The notes beneath the pieces are model-generated. The model saw only the letters and a program-made list of their open reading frames with translations, searched no databases and was not told the DNA's origin. DNA of 64,000 nucleotides from Mesorhizobium kowhaii (GTDB taxonomy: Bacteria; Pseudomonadota; Alphaproteobacteria; Rhizobiales; Rhizobiaceae), in the NCBI RefSeq assembly GCF_003253745.1, contig NZ_MZXV01000056.1:248001-312000 (forward strand). The letters are read 5' to 3'. Shown piece by piece: positions 8,833 through 17,336 of the stretch (its first letter is position 1; each line of letters opens with the position of its first letter). Both the position numbers and the translations under genes were made by a program.

Positions 8833-9596
8833 GCGAAATCGTCCTCGATGTCCGCAATCTCGAGGCCGGCTACGAGCCCGGCGTACCGATCGTGCGCGGC
8901 GCCTCGATCACCGTCGGCAAGGGCGAGATTGTCGTCGTGCTCGGCCCCAACGGCGCCGGCAAGTCGAGCTTCATCAAGGCGATCGCCGGCCTCGTCCCGA
9001 TCACCGGCGGCACGGTGTTTCTGGACGGCAACGACATCACCGCCGCACCGGCGCACACCATGGTGCGCCTCGGTCTTGCCTTCGTGCCGCAGACCGAAAA
9101 CATCTTCCCGCTGATGTCGGTCGAGGACAATTTGAAGGTCGCCTGCGGCATCCTCGAACGACCCGAAATCCCTGCCCGCATCGAGGAGATGTATGCCGCC
9201 TTCCCCGACCTCATCCGCCAGCGGCGAACCGCCGCCGGCAACCTCTCGGGCGGACAGCGGCAGATGCTCGCCGTCGCGCGGGCGCTGATCGTCCACCCCA
9301 AGGTGCTGGTGCTGGACGAGCCGTCGGCCGGCCTGTCGCCGAAATTCGTGTCGATGGTGTTCGAGATGCTGGCCGGCATTCGTAAATCCGGCGTCACCAT
9401 CCTGCTGGTCGAACAGAATGCCAAGGCAGCACTTGCCATCGGCGATCGCGCCTATGTGCTGGTCGAAGGCAAGGACCGGCACGAAGGTGTCGCCTCCGAA
9501 CTGTGGAACGACCCTGTGGTTGCCGAACTCTATCTTGGCCAGCGCCCCCTCAAGGCAGAAAAGACGTCGCAGACCGGGAAAGGAGGCGCGGCATGA
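8829..9596 (+). CDS. livF: ABC transporter ATP-binding protein, LivF type
   Basis: A 255-residue partner ATPase. Walker A is GPNGAGKSS, Q-loop region FVPQTENIFPLMSVEDNLKVA, signature LSGGQRQMLAVARAL and Walker B VLVLDEPSAGLS. The C-terminal tail (RPLKAEKTSQTGKGGAA) is longer than usual for LivF by roughly 15 residues. Four-base overlaps with livG upstream and livH downstream show strict coupling, and AAAGGAGG inside its 3' end serves livH. Confidence 0.9.
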   Translation: MSEIVLDVRNLEAGYEPGVPIVRGASITVGKGEIVVVLGPNGAGKSSFIKAIAGLVPITGGTVFLDGNDITAAPAHTMVRLGLAFVPQTENIFPLMSVEDNLKVACGILERPEIPARIEEMYAAFPDLIRQRRTAAGNLSGGQRQMLAVARALIVHPKVLVLDEPSAGLSPKFVSMVFEMLAGIRKSGVTILLVEQNAKAALAIGDRAYVLVEGKDRHEGVASELWNDPVVAELYLGQRPLKAEKTSQTGKGGAA

Positions 9597-10501
9597 GCCT
9601 GCAATTCATCGTCGACGGGTTGCTGACCGGCTCGATGATCGGCCTCGGCGCCATCGGCGTGACGCTCACCTATTCGATCCTGCGTTTTTCCAACTTCGCC
9701 CATGGCGACTTCATGGCCTGGGGCACCTATGCGACGCTGGCCGTCGTCAGCGCCATCGGCGCGATGGTCGGCAAGGTGGCGCCGATCGGACCGCTGTCCT
9801 TCGGCTGGCCGCTGATTGTCGCACTGGTCATCGGCATGGCATTCACCGCCCTCTTGGCGCTGCTGCTCGACAAGGTGCTGTTCGCGCGGTTGCGCTCGCA
9901 AGGCCAGGCCATCATCGTGGTGATGGCGAGCTTCGGCGCCTCGATGGCGCTCAGAAGCCTGCTCGAATTCACCTTCACCTCGCGGCCGACCTATTTCAGC
10001 CGGGCGATTCAGATCGCCATGCCGGTCGGCTTCGGCATCCGCATCACACCCGACCAGATCACCTTGTTGCTGCTGACCGCCGTGCTGGTGCTCGGCGTGC
10101 ATCTGTTGATGACGCGCACCCAGACCGGCCGCTCGATGCAGGCCTTGAGCCAGAACGCGGCACTGGCCCGCATCGTCGGCATCGACGTCGCCAGCGTGGT
10201 GCGCGTCACCTGGATCATCGGCGGCGCGCTGGCCTGCGTCGCCGGCGTGATGATCGGCATTCTGGTGCAGATCCGCCCGTTCATGGGCTTCGACATGCTG
10301 CTGCCGATGTTCGCCGCCGCCATTCTCGGCGGCATCGGCAGCATTCCCGGCGCCGTGCTCGGCGGCCTGATCATCGGGCTCGCCGAGGCCGGCGCGGTGC
10401 AGCTGATCGGCGCCGAATGGCGCGCCGCCGTCTCCTTCATCATCCTGATGGCGGTGCTGTTCGTGCGACCAATCGGCCTGTTTGGTGTGAGGGAACGCTG
10501 A
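9593..10501 (+). CDS. livH: Branched-chain amino acid-type ABC permease, LivH type
   Basis: A 302-residue inner-membrane permease with about eight hydrophobic segments. It opens with QFIVDGLLTGSMIGLGAIGVTLTYSILRFSNFAHGDF, the standard LivH N-terminus, and has the cytoplasmic ALSQNAALARIVGIDV coupling segment and the GGIGSIPGAVLGG loop near the C-terminus. The ATG is preceded by AAAGGAGG. It ends one base into the livM start codon. With LivM it forms the membrane channel of the importer. Confidence 0.92.
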   Translation: MSLQFIVDGLLTGSMIGLGAIGVTLTYSILRFSNFAHGDFMAWGTYATLAVVSAIGAMVGKVAPIGPLSFGWPLIVALVIGMAFTALLALLLDKVLFARLRSQGQAIIVVMASFGASMALRSLLEFTFTSRPTYFSRAIQIAMPVGFGIRITPDQITLLLLTAVLVLGVHLLMTRTQTGRSMQALSQNAALARIVGIDVASVVRVTWIIGGALACVAGVMIGILVQIRPFMGFDMLLPMFAAAILGGIGSIPGAVLGGLIIGLAEAGAVQLIGAEWRAAVSFIILMAVLFVRPIGLFGVRER

Positions 10502-11481
10502 TGGACCTGCTCGGCTACGGCGCCTTCTTCCTGACCACCGCGCTGATCTTTTCGCTGGTCACGCTGGGGCTCAATCTGCAGTGGGGGCTGACCGGGCTGT
10601 TCAATGTCGGCCTCGCCGGCTTCGTCGCCATCGGCGCCTATACATCCGCACTGCTGACGACACCCGACGATGTCGCGAGGCTCGGCGGCTTCGACCTGCC
10701 GATCGTCGTCGGCTGGCTCGGCGCCATGGCCGTCGGTGGCATCGCCGCCGCGCTCACCGGCATGGCCACGCTGCGTCTGCGATCCGACTATCTGGCGATC
10801 ACCACCTTCGGCGTCGCCGTCGTCGTGCAACTGGTCGCGCTCAACGCGCAGAGGCTGACCGGCGGCCCGTTCGGCATCGGTTTCATCCCGCGCCCGTTCG
10901 GCAGCCTCGCCGAGACGCCGCTGCTCTTCAACCTGTCCAACCTTGCCGTGGTCTGCGCGGTGACGCTGATCGCCTATCTCGCCTTGGAGCACCTGTCGCG
11001 CAGCCCTTGGGGGCGGGTGCTGAAGGCGTTGCGGGAAGACGAGCGGGCAGCGATCTCTTTGGGCAAGAGCGCGCGTTTTTACCGCGTCCAGGCCTTTGCC
11101 GTCGGTGGCGCCATCATGGCGCTGGCGGGCGCGCTGCAGGCGCATTTCACCGGCTTCATCGCGCCGGACAATTACCTGCCGATCCTGACTTTCCAGGTCT
11201 GGGTGATGCTGATCGTCGGCGGCTCGGGCAGCAATCTCGGCGCCGTCATCGGCAGCATCCTGGTCTGGGCGATATGGGCTGGATCGGGCACCTTGACCAG
11301 CGTCCTGTTCCCGCCGGAGCAGCAGGCCCGCGCCGCCGCGCTGCAGATCGCCGCCATCGGCGTCATGCTCTGCGTCATCCTGCTGATCCGGCCGAACGGC
11401 CTGTTCGGGGACAGACCGCGGCGGCCATGGTTCGGCAAGCGGGCGAAGGCAGCTGCGGCCAAGAGCAATTCCCAGTCATGA
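10501..11481 (+). CDS. livM: Branched-chain amino acid-type ABC permease, LivM type
   Basis: A 326-residue inner-membrane permease. The N-terminal LNLQWGLTGLFNVGLAGFVAIGAYTSALL is diagnostic of LivM, followed by the coupling segment LKALREDERAAISLGKS and a C-terminal NGLFGDRPRRPW. The start codon overlaps the livH stop by one base and the stop overlaps the oxidase start by four bases. Typical LivM length. Confidence 0.92.
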   Translation: MDLLGYGAFFLTTALIFSLVTLGLNLQWGLTGLFNVGLAGFVAIGAYTSALLTTPDDVARLGGFDLPIVVGWLGAMAVGGIAAALTGMATLRLRSDYLAITTFGVAVVVQLVALNAQRLTGGPFGIGFIPRPFGSLAETPLLFNLSNLAVVCAVTLIAYLALEHLSRSPWGRVLKALREDERAAISLGKSARFYRVQAFAVGGAIMALAGALQAHFTGFIAPDNYLPILTFQVWVMLIVGGSGSNLGAVIGSILVWAIWAGSGTLTSVLFPPEQQARAAALQIAAIGVMLCVILLIRPNGLFGDRPRRPWFGKRAKAAAAKSNSQS

Positions 11482-12782
11482 ATGCCGTGGTCCGGCAGGA
11501 AGCGCGTGACGCTTCGCTCTGGCATGCTGTCAGCCGCAACCACCGTGACCGGCCGGCGCTGCAAGGCGGGCTCGATGTCGACCTCGCCATAGTCGGCGGC
11601 GGCTTTTCCGGCCTCTCGACAGCGCTGCACGCCGCCGGGAAAGGGCTTTCCGTTGCCGTTCTCGAAGCCGAATTCATCGCTTGGGGCGCGACCGGCAGGA
11701 ATGCCGGCTTCGTCGTGCCGAACTTCGCCAAGATGGACCCGGTCAACATACTCGCCCATCTCGGACCCGGGCGCGGCGAGAGGCTGATTGATTTCGCCGC
11801 CGGCAGCGCCGATCTGGTCTTCGGCCTGATCCGCCGGCACGGCATCGACTGTGACGCCGTGCAGAGCGGCTGGATCCAGCCGGCGCATTCGCCCGCCGCG
11901 TTCGAGAAGGTCAAATCCCGCGCCGGGCAATGGGCGCAGCGCGGCCGGCCGGCCGTTACCCTGGCCCGGCAGGAGGTCGAAGCGCTGACCGGTGCGCGGG
12001 GTTATGTCGGCGGCTGGATGGATCGTTCGGGCGGCGTGCTCAATCCAGTCGAATACGCGCGTGGGCTGGCCGATGCGGCCGAGAAGGCCGGCGCGCGCAT
12101 CTTCGAGCATACGCGCGTCACCTCGGTCGATCGCACGACGGATGGCTGGGCGTTGAAAACGCCATCGGGCTCGGTGCTCGCCGGCAAGGTGCTGGTCGCC
12201 ACCAACGCCTATGGGGGGTCGCTCAATCCGTTGCTGCAACGAACCTATTTTCCGCTGAAGGTTTTCCAGATCGCGACAGGACCGCTGCCGCAGGAAATCC
12301 GCACCCGTCTCTTGCCCGGCGGGCAAGGCGTCGGCGACACCAGGCGCAATCTCTTCACCTTCCGCTTCGACAGCGAGAACCGGCTGATCAGCGGCGGCAT
12401 GCATATCCTTGGTGCCGGTGCCGATGCGCGCGTGCCGCAGAGGATCTGGCGACGGCTCGCCAGGCATCTTGATTTGCCCGAGTTGCCTCCGCTTGCCTAT
12501 AGCTGGTCGGGAATGGCCGCGGTCGAGCCGGATTTCCTGCCGCACCTCTTGGACCTTGGGCCGGGGCTCATCGCCGGTCGCGCCTGCAACGGGCGCGGCA
12601 TTGCCATGACGACGGCGATGGGCAAGGTACTGGCCGACTGGGCGGCTGGAACCGATGCCCGTGATCTGCCACTACCGTTTGCGCTGCCGGCACCGATCCC
12701 GTTCCACGCCTTGCTGCGGCACGCACCCAACTTGCTGCTCGGCTGGAGCATGCTGCGCGACCGGATGGACGAGACGGGATAG
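11478..12782 (+). CDS. FAD-dependent amine/amino acid oxidoreductase (DAO family)
   Basis: A 434-residue flavoprotein of the DAO/PuuB-DadA group that would oxidise a primary or secondary amine, releasing an aldehyde or oxoacid. The FAD dinucleotide motif is VDLAIVGGGFSGLSTALHAAGKG near residues 34-56, followed by GATGRNAGFVVP, the second conserved FAD segment. The C-terminal ACNGRGIAMTTAMGKVLADW closes the FAD site. It is the fifth gene of the liv operon with a four-base overlap, so its substrate is very probably the compound imported by LivGFHM or a direct product. A gamma-glutamylamine, N-methyl amino acid or similar amine is an inference from the family. Confidence 0.87.
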   Translation: MNAVVRQEARDASLWHAVSRNHRDRPALQGGLDVDLAIVGGGFSGLSTALHAAGKGLSVAVLEAEFIAWGATGRNAGFVVPNFAKMDPVNILAHLGPGRGERLIDFAAGSADLVFGLIRRHGIDCDAVQSGWIQPAHSPAAFEKVKSRAGQWAQRGRPAVTLARQEVEALTGARGYVGGWMDRSGGVLNPVEYARGLADAAEKAGARIFEHTRVTSVDRTTDGWALKTPSGSVLAGKVLVATNAYGGSLNPLLQRTYFPLKVFQIATGPLPQEIRTRLLPGGQGVGDTRRNLFTFRFDSENRLISGGMHILGAGADARVPQRIWRRLARHLDLPELPPLAYSWSGMAAVEPDFLPHLLDLGPGLIAGRACNGRGIAMTTAMGKVLADWAAGTDARDLPLPFALPAPIPFHALLRHAPNLLLGWSMLRDRMDETG

Positions 12783-12790
12783 GCGGACCG

Positions 12791-13447
12791 TCACGTGGCC
12801 GCGCCAAGGTTTGCCGACAGAACAGCAGCCGCTACAGTGATGTCCTCTTCAATGAAAGTCCGGACCGCGGGACCGCCGCGCTGCTCCAGCGCGGCGACGA
12901 TCTGGCGATGCGCATCGTTCGACTGCGGAACGTAGCGATCGGCCTGCATCAGCAGCTTGAGATACGGCCCTACCCGACCCCAGAGGTCGCGGATCATATT
13001 CAAAAGGATCGGCGCGCCGGCATGCTGGTAGATGGCGAAGTGGAAGGCCTCGTTCAGCGCGAGATAGGCCTTTGCGTCACCGGTCTCGATGGCTTGCTGC
13101 ATACCGGCGAGCGCAGCCTTGATATCGACCAGACCGCTTTCCGTCATCCGCGACGCGGCCATCTCGCCCGCCAGTCCCTCGACGGCGATGCGGATGCGCG
13201 TCAGTTCCTCGAAGGCTGGCGCGGACAGCAAGGGCACGATGACCGAGCGGTTGTTCTGCATCTCGAGCAGCCGCTCGGCGACGAGCCTTTGCAGCGCCTC
13301 GCGGATCGGCGTGGTGGATATGCCGAACGTCTCGGCGAGCTTGCGGATGACCAGTGTCTGGCCCGGGCTGAAGCCGCCGGAAATCAATTCCTGCTTGAGC
13401 GCGCCATAGGCGCGGTCGTTCAGGGTTTGATGTTCGAGCTTCAGCAT
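12791..13447 (-). CDS. GntR family transcriptional regulator (FCD subfamily)
   Basis: A 218-residue regulator. Winged helix: LNDRAYGALKQELISGGFSPGQTLVIRKLAETFGIS with TTPIREALQRLVAERLLE; FCD domain with NEAFHFAIYQHAG and the histidine in DAHRQIVAAL. The ATG at 13447 is chosen because it leaves the standard short N-terminus; a longer frame begins inside the aminotransferase gene. It is the last gene of the leftward M20-kinase-aminotransferase operon, 16 bases after it, and probably controls it through the palindromes at 17141-17194. It faces the DAO gene tail to tail, eight bases away. Confidence 0.88.
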   Translation of the reverse strand: MLKLEHQTLNDRAYGALKQELISGGFSPGQTLVIRKLAETFGISTTPIREALQRLVAERLLEMQNNRSVIVPLLSAPAFEELTRIRIAVEGLAGEMAASRMTESGLVDIKAALAGMQQAIETGDAKAYLALNEAFHFAIYQHAGAPILLNMIRDLWGRVGPYLKLLMQADRYVPQSNDAHRQIVAALEQRGGPAVRTFIEEDITVAAAVLSANLGAAT

Positions 13448-13463
13448 GCGCGGCCCGCTCCGA

Positions 13464-14780
13464 TCACCTGTTCGACAGTGCGCGATCGAGCGTCTCGGCC
13501 AGTTGCTCGGCATTGTCCCTGGCAAAGGGCAGCGGCGGCCTGATCTTCAGCACATTGCCGCGCGGACCGCAGGAGGAGATCAGCACGCCGTCCTCGCGCA
13601 TGGCTTCGACAACCGCCGATGTCTTGGTGGCGGCCAGAGCCTCGTCGCCCTCCGCCGTCAACTCGACGGCGAAATAGAGGCCGTTGTGCCTGACGTCGGC
13701 GACCGCGTCATGCCGGCTCTGCAGGGCGCGCAGCAGCTCGCCCGTATAGGCGCCAACCATGCGCGCATTCTCGATCAGGCCCTCGCCTTCGATCACCTCG
13801 AGAACGGCGATGCCGACGGCGGCCGCGACCGGATTGCCGCCGAAGGTGTTGAAGTAACCGGTGTTCGAGCCGAAGGAGGCGACAAGCTGCGGCCGCACGA
13901 TCACCGCGCCCATCGGATGCCCGTCACCGATCGGCTTGCCCATCGTGATGATGTCAGGCTCGATGCCATAATTGGCGAAACCCCACATGCCCTGGCCGAG
14001 CCGGCCGAAGCCGGACTGAACCTCATCGGCAATGACGATGCCGCCGGCTTTTCTAACGAGGCTTGCTGCCTCGCGCATCACCGCCGCATCGGGAAAGAAG
14101 ATGCCGTCACTGGAAAACGCGGAGTCGAGAAGCAGTGCGGCCGGACGGACGTTCTGCGCGCGCATGTCGTCGATGGCGGTGGTGACATTCCTGGCGAAAT
14201 CGCGCGCGGCCCGGCCATGATCGCGGAACGTATCCGGCGCCGCAACAGTGCGGTGCTGCGCGGGCACCGCTTTCACCCCGACCGCGGCCGGAGACAATTG
14301 TGCAGTCGCGATCGTGGCGCCATGGTAGGCGAAGTCGGTGATGATCACCCCGGTGCCGCCGCTGGAATGCTGTGCTATGCGGATGGCAAGGTCGTTGGCC
14401 TCGCTGCCGGTGCAGGTGAACATGGCGTGGCCGAGATGGGCCGGACAGGTGCCGAGCAACTTCTCGGCGTAATCGAGGATGATCTCGCTGAGATAGCGTG
14501 TGTGCGTGTTGAGTGTCGCCGCCTGCCCCGACAGCGCCTCGACGACGCGCGGATGGCAGTGGCCGACCGAGGCGACATTGTTGTAGGCGTCGAGGAATTT
14601 TCGGCCCTGGGCATCGTAGAGCCAGACGCCGCTGCCCCGCACCAGATGGATCGGGTTGCGGTAGAAGGCGCGGTAGGTCGGGCCAAGCAGCCTGGCGCGG
14701 CGCTCGAGCAGGGCACGCTCTTTTGCCGACGCGCCGGCATCGGCAAAGGCATCTGCAGGCGAGGATTGGGGCACGAGCAT
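13464..14780 (-). CDS. Class III PLP-dependent enzyme, AGXT2-like (aminotransferase or phospho-lyase)
   Basis: A 438-residue fold-type I PLP enzyme. Seen: TGSEAND at 124-130 (phosphate-binding turn), the PLP-stacking region around Tyr152-His153-Gly154, the cofactor Asp252 in IADEVQSGFGR and the Schiff-base Lys282 in MGKPIGDG. N-terminal GVWLYDAQGRKFLDAYNNVASVGHCHP is typical of the AGXT2 branch, which contains true transaminases and also the ethanolamine-phosphate and 5-phosphohydroxylysine phospho-lyases. Its gene directly abuts an APH-type kinase gene, the same partner as in the hydroxylysine pathway. That context favours a phospho-lyase acting on a phosphorylated amino alcohol, but a plain transaminase cannot be excluded. 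Confidence 0.88.
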   Translation of the reverse strand: MLVPQSSPADAFADAGASAKERALLERRARLLGPTYRAFYRNPIHLVRGSGVWLYDAQGRKFLDAYNNVASVGHCHPRVVEALSGQAATLNTHTRYLSEIILDYAEKLLGTCPAHLGHAMFTCTGSEANDLAIRIAQHSSGGTGVIITDFAYHGATIATAQLSPAAVGVKAVPAQHRTVAAPDTFRDHGRAARDFARNVTTAIDDMRAQNVRPAALLLDSAFSSDGIFFPDAAVMREAASLVRKAGGIVIADEVQSGFGRLGQGMWGFANYGIEPDIITMGKPIGDGHPMGAVIVRPQLVASFGSNTGYFNTFGGNPVAAAVGIAVLEVIEGEGLIENARMVGAYTGELLRALQSRHDAVADVRHNGLYFAVELTAEGDEALAATKTSAVVEAMREDGVLISSCGPRGNVLKIRPPLPFARDNAEQLAETLDRALSNR

Positions 14781-15839
14781 CTACTCCGGATTGGAATTGT
14801 CGAGAAAATAACGGCGGGCGTCAGTGGACGACAGCTCGTCCAGCCGTTCGAGCGATGCCCAGACTTCGGTGGCGAGCCGCAGGACATACTCGCGCTTGGC
14901 CGGGAAGCGCTCGGCCTGCCAGCTGGCGATGTTGGCGATGAGCGCAAGGCGGGCGCGGATCAGATCGAAGAGGATGCCGACTTCTTCGGCCTCGAGCGGC
15001 TGCACCGACTGGTAACCGGCGACGAAGCGCGCCGCCGGCGCCAGTGGATGACCTTCGGCCGGCCAGCGATAGACGGCGCCGATGGCGAGATCGCAGATTA
15101 GCGGCGAGTGGATCATGTCGCCAAAGTCGAGAATGCCGCTGACCACTTCCGGCCGCGACGCATCCATCACCACATTGTAGGAGTTCATGTCGTTGTGGAC
15201 GATCTGCGCGCGCAATTTCGGGATGACCGGCGCTGCATGCTCCTCGAAGGCGTCGATCGCACGCTCGACCATCGCCCGCCGGCTGGGGTCAGCGATGTGC
15301 GCCAGCATCGGCTGCGTCTTGGCGACCTTGCGGATATCCCAGAGCAGGTCGCTGCCGGCGGCCGGGTGGAAGAAGCCGCGCAGCGCGCGGCCAAGGCGGG
15401 CAAGGAAGATGCCGAGATTGCGATCCTGCGCCGCCGATGTGGGCGAGCGCGAAAGCAGCTGGCCGGGCAGATAGGTGACCAGCCGGACGATGCGCGGCGC
15501 CGATCCACCGACGCCGACCGCGAATTGCGCTTCACCTTGCAGGCTTTTGCGCACCGAGGGAACCGGCAAGGTCGGGTCGACCGCAAGGATGTGATCGAGC
15601 GCCTTGTTCTGGAAGTCGGTGAAGCCGGCCTCTTCCGCCGGATGCGAGATTTTGAGGACGAACTCACCCTCACCGTCCGTCTGGATGTGGAAGTTGTGGT
15701 CGCGTTCGCCCGGCAACGGACGCGCGGTGCCGGTGAGCCCGTAGTGCCGGCGCAGGATGGCCAGCGCATCGGCTGCAGAGACGTCAGGCGCATCCTCGGC
15801 CAGTGTGTCGCCGAAAGCGTCAGGCACAGCCGCGTTCAT
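14781..15839 (-). CDS. APH-family small-molecule kinase (hydroxylysine/amino-alcohol kinase-like)
   Basis: A 352-residue protein-kinase-like phosphotransferase of the aminoglycoside/choline kinase (APH) family. The ATP-binding lysine lies in EFVLKISHP, the catalytic Brenner loop is HNDMNSYN at 215-222 (Asp217 as base) and the metal-binding motif is DFGD at 238-241. The start at 15839 is fixed by a four-base overlap with the M20 gene; its stop codon abuts the aminotransferase start. Human hydroxylysine kinase belongs to this family and works with an AGXT2-like phospho-lyase, the same gene pairing as here. Antibiotic resistance is unlikely given the catabolic operon. Confidence 0.85.
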   Translation of the reverse strand: MNAAVPDAFGDTLAEDAPDVSAADALAILRRHYGLTGTARPLPGERDHNFHIQTDGEGEFVLKISHPAEEAGFTDFQNKALDHILAVDPTLPVPSVRKSLQGEAQFAVGVGGSAPRIVRLVTYLPGQLLSRSPTSAAQDRNLGIFLARLGRALRGFFHPAAGSDLLWDIRKVAKTQPMLAHIADPSRRAMVERAIDAFEEHAAPVIPKLRAQIVHNDMNSYNVVMDASRPEVVSGILDFGDMIHSPLICDLAIGAVYRWPAEGHPLAPAARFVAGYQSVQPLEAEEVGILFDLIRARLALIANIASWQAERFPAKREYVLRLATEVWASLERLDELSSTDARRYFLDNSNPE

Positions 15840-17140
15840 CGCCTGGCCTCGGGATCGATGGGTTCGAGGCCGCACCAGTCAGCGATGAACAGCGCGATTG
15901 TCTGGGTGACCTTGCGCACGGAATCCAGATCGACGGCCTCGTCATAGCCATGCGGCATGCGGCAGATCGGGCCATAGACGATCGCCGGCGTGTCGGCATA
16001 AAGGCCAAAGAAGCGCGCATCGGTCGTCGCCGAGGTGACGTGTTCCTTCAACGGCTCGCCCCAGACAGCGGTATGGCTGCGGCGCAGCACGGCTTCCATC
16101 TCGTCCGCTCCTTGCAGCACATAGCCCTCGGCCATGAAGCCATTGTAGGTGAGGCGCGGCGGGCGGTTGGCCAGGAACGCGTCGGCGCACGCCGCATCGG
16201 CGATGCAGGCCTCGATTTCGGCCCGGGCATCCCTTAACTTCTGGCTGGGATAGGTCGCGACCCGCATCTCGAAGACACAGCGCGCCGGAACGCTCGATGT
16301 CCACTCGCCGCCTTCGATCTTGCCTAGATTGAAGCGGATCGGGTGCGGGTGGCCGCAAAAATGCGGGTCATCGACCTTGCGCGCGTTCCAGACGATTTCG
16401 AGCTGCTTCAGCGCCTGGATGATGGCGAATGCCTTTTCGATGGCATTGGCGCCGGCGGAAAAAGCCCCTGACGCGTGCTGCGGATCACCGTCGACCTCAA
16501 CCCTGAACCAGATCGGCCCGACCTGCGCCCGCATCAGCCTTGGTTCCAACGGCTCGGGGATGAAGGCGGCATCGGCGCGATAGCCGCGCTGCAGGCAAGC
16601 GAGCGCGCCATTGCCGGTGCACTCTTCCTCGACCACCGACTGCAGGAACAATTTCGCGGCCGGCTGATAGCCGAGGCTGCGCAATGCGGTCAGCGCATAG
16701 AGGCAGGCGGACAGGCCAGCCTTCATGTCGCCGGCGCCGCGGCCATACATCCAGCCGTCCTCGATCGCCGGATCGTAGGGATCGCGCGCCCAGCGGTCGA
16801 GCGGTCCTGTCGGCACGACATCGATATGGCCATTGAGGATCAGCGAGCGGCCGGTCGCGTTTCTCGGCGTATGAGTGGCAACGACATTGAAGGCGTCGTC
16901 ATAGGAAACCGCCACAGGTGAAAAACCCGGCAGGTCGCGAATCGCATCGACATCGACGCGCCACATGTCGACCGCATAGCCGTCAGCCTCATAGGCGGCC
17001 GCCATGAACGATTGCGCCGCGTGTTCCTCGCCGCGCTGCGAGGGAAAGCGCACGAGATCGGCCAGGAACGCGACCTGTCGCGCGAAGCCGTCGTCGACCG
17101 CGCTGAGAATGGCCTCGTCAGCAATCCGCTCAGGCATCAT
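15836..17140 (-). CDS. M20 family metallohydrolase (ArgE/DapE type)
   Basis: A 434-residue dizinc amidohydrolase. Metal ligands: His105 and Asp107 in LNGHIDVVP, bridging Asp138 in GRGAGDMKAG, and the Glu general base within EEE at 171-173. A dimerisation domain follows and a late histidine lies in the C-terminal third. The family removes acyl groups from amino acids or hydrolyses N-carbamoyl compounds. It is first in the operon with kinase, PLP enzyme and GntR, so it probably frees the amino compound from an N-acyl form. Two adjacent ATGs exist; the upstream one is used here. Confidence 0.9.
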   Translation of the reverse strand: MMPERIADEAILSAVDDGFARQVAFLADLVRFPSQRGEEHAAQSFMAAAYEADGYAVDMWRVDVDAIRDLPGFSPVAVSYDDAFNVVATHTPRNATGRSLILNGHIDVVPTGPLDRWARDPYDPAIEDGWMYGRGAGDMKAGLSACLYALTALRSLGYQPAAKLFLQSVVEEECTGNGALACLQRGYRADAAFIPEPLEPRLMRAQVGPIWFRVEVDGDPQHASGAFSAGANAIEKAFAIIQALKQLEIVWNARKVDDPHFCGHPHPIRFNLGKIEGGEWTSSVPARCVFEMRVATYPSQKLRDARAEIEACIADAACADAFLANRPPRLTYNGFMAEGYVLQGADEMEAVLRRSHTAVWGEPLKEHVTSATTDARFFGLYADTPAIVYGPICRMPHGYDEAVDLDSVRKVTQTIALFIADWCGLEPIDPEARR

Positions 17141-17336
17141 ATTTCACTTCCATTCGAATGGTGTATCATATCTCATATGCCATTTCTGTGAAATGCAAGA
17201 GGCAGCGGCGCCAAAAAATCCGATCCACGCCCAGCCGCCTCTGGTCAGTTCATTCGCGCTGTTGGCATCAGCGGCCGCAAGCCGATACTGCTATCGGGCA
17301 GACACCAAGAGGAATGCGTTGATCACCGAAGATACG
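17141..17336. promoter_or_regulatory. Divergent promoter region with nested inverted repeats
   Basis: The region between the M20 operon (leftward) and the GNAT gene (rightward). Symmetric elements crowd in its first 54 bases: ATTTCAC at 17141-17147 pairs with GTGAAAT at 17188-17194; CATTCGAATG at 17151-17160 is a perfect palindrome; TGGTGTAT at 17159-17166 pairs imperfectly with ATATGCCA at 17175-17182. The last is a shape common in FCD-type GntR operators and is the likely target of the GntR encoded at the operon's end. Confidence 0.5.

Noticed and set aside
14781..15839. Aminoglycoside resistance gene
   Set aside because: The APH fold is shared by many catabolic kinases. The gene is in a catabolic operon with tight overlap and an FCD regulator, which does not suit resistance.
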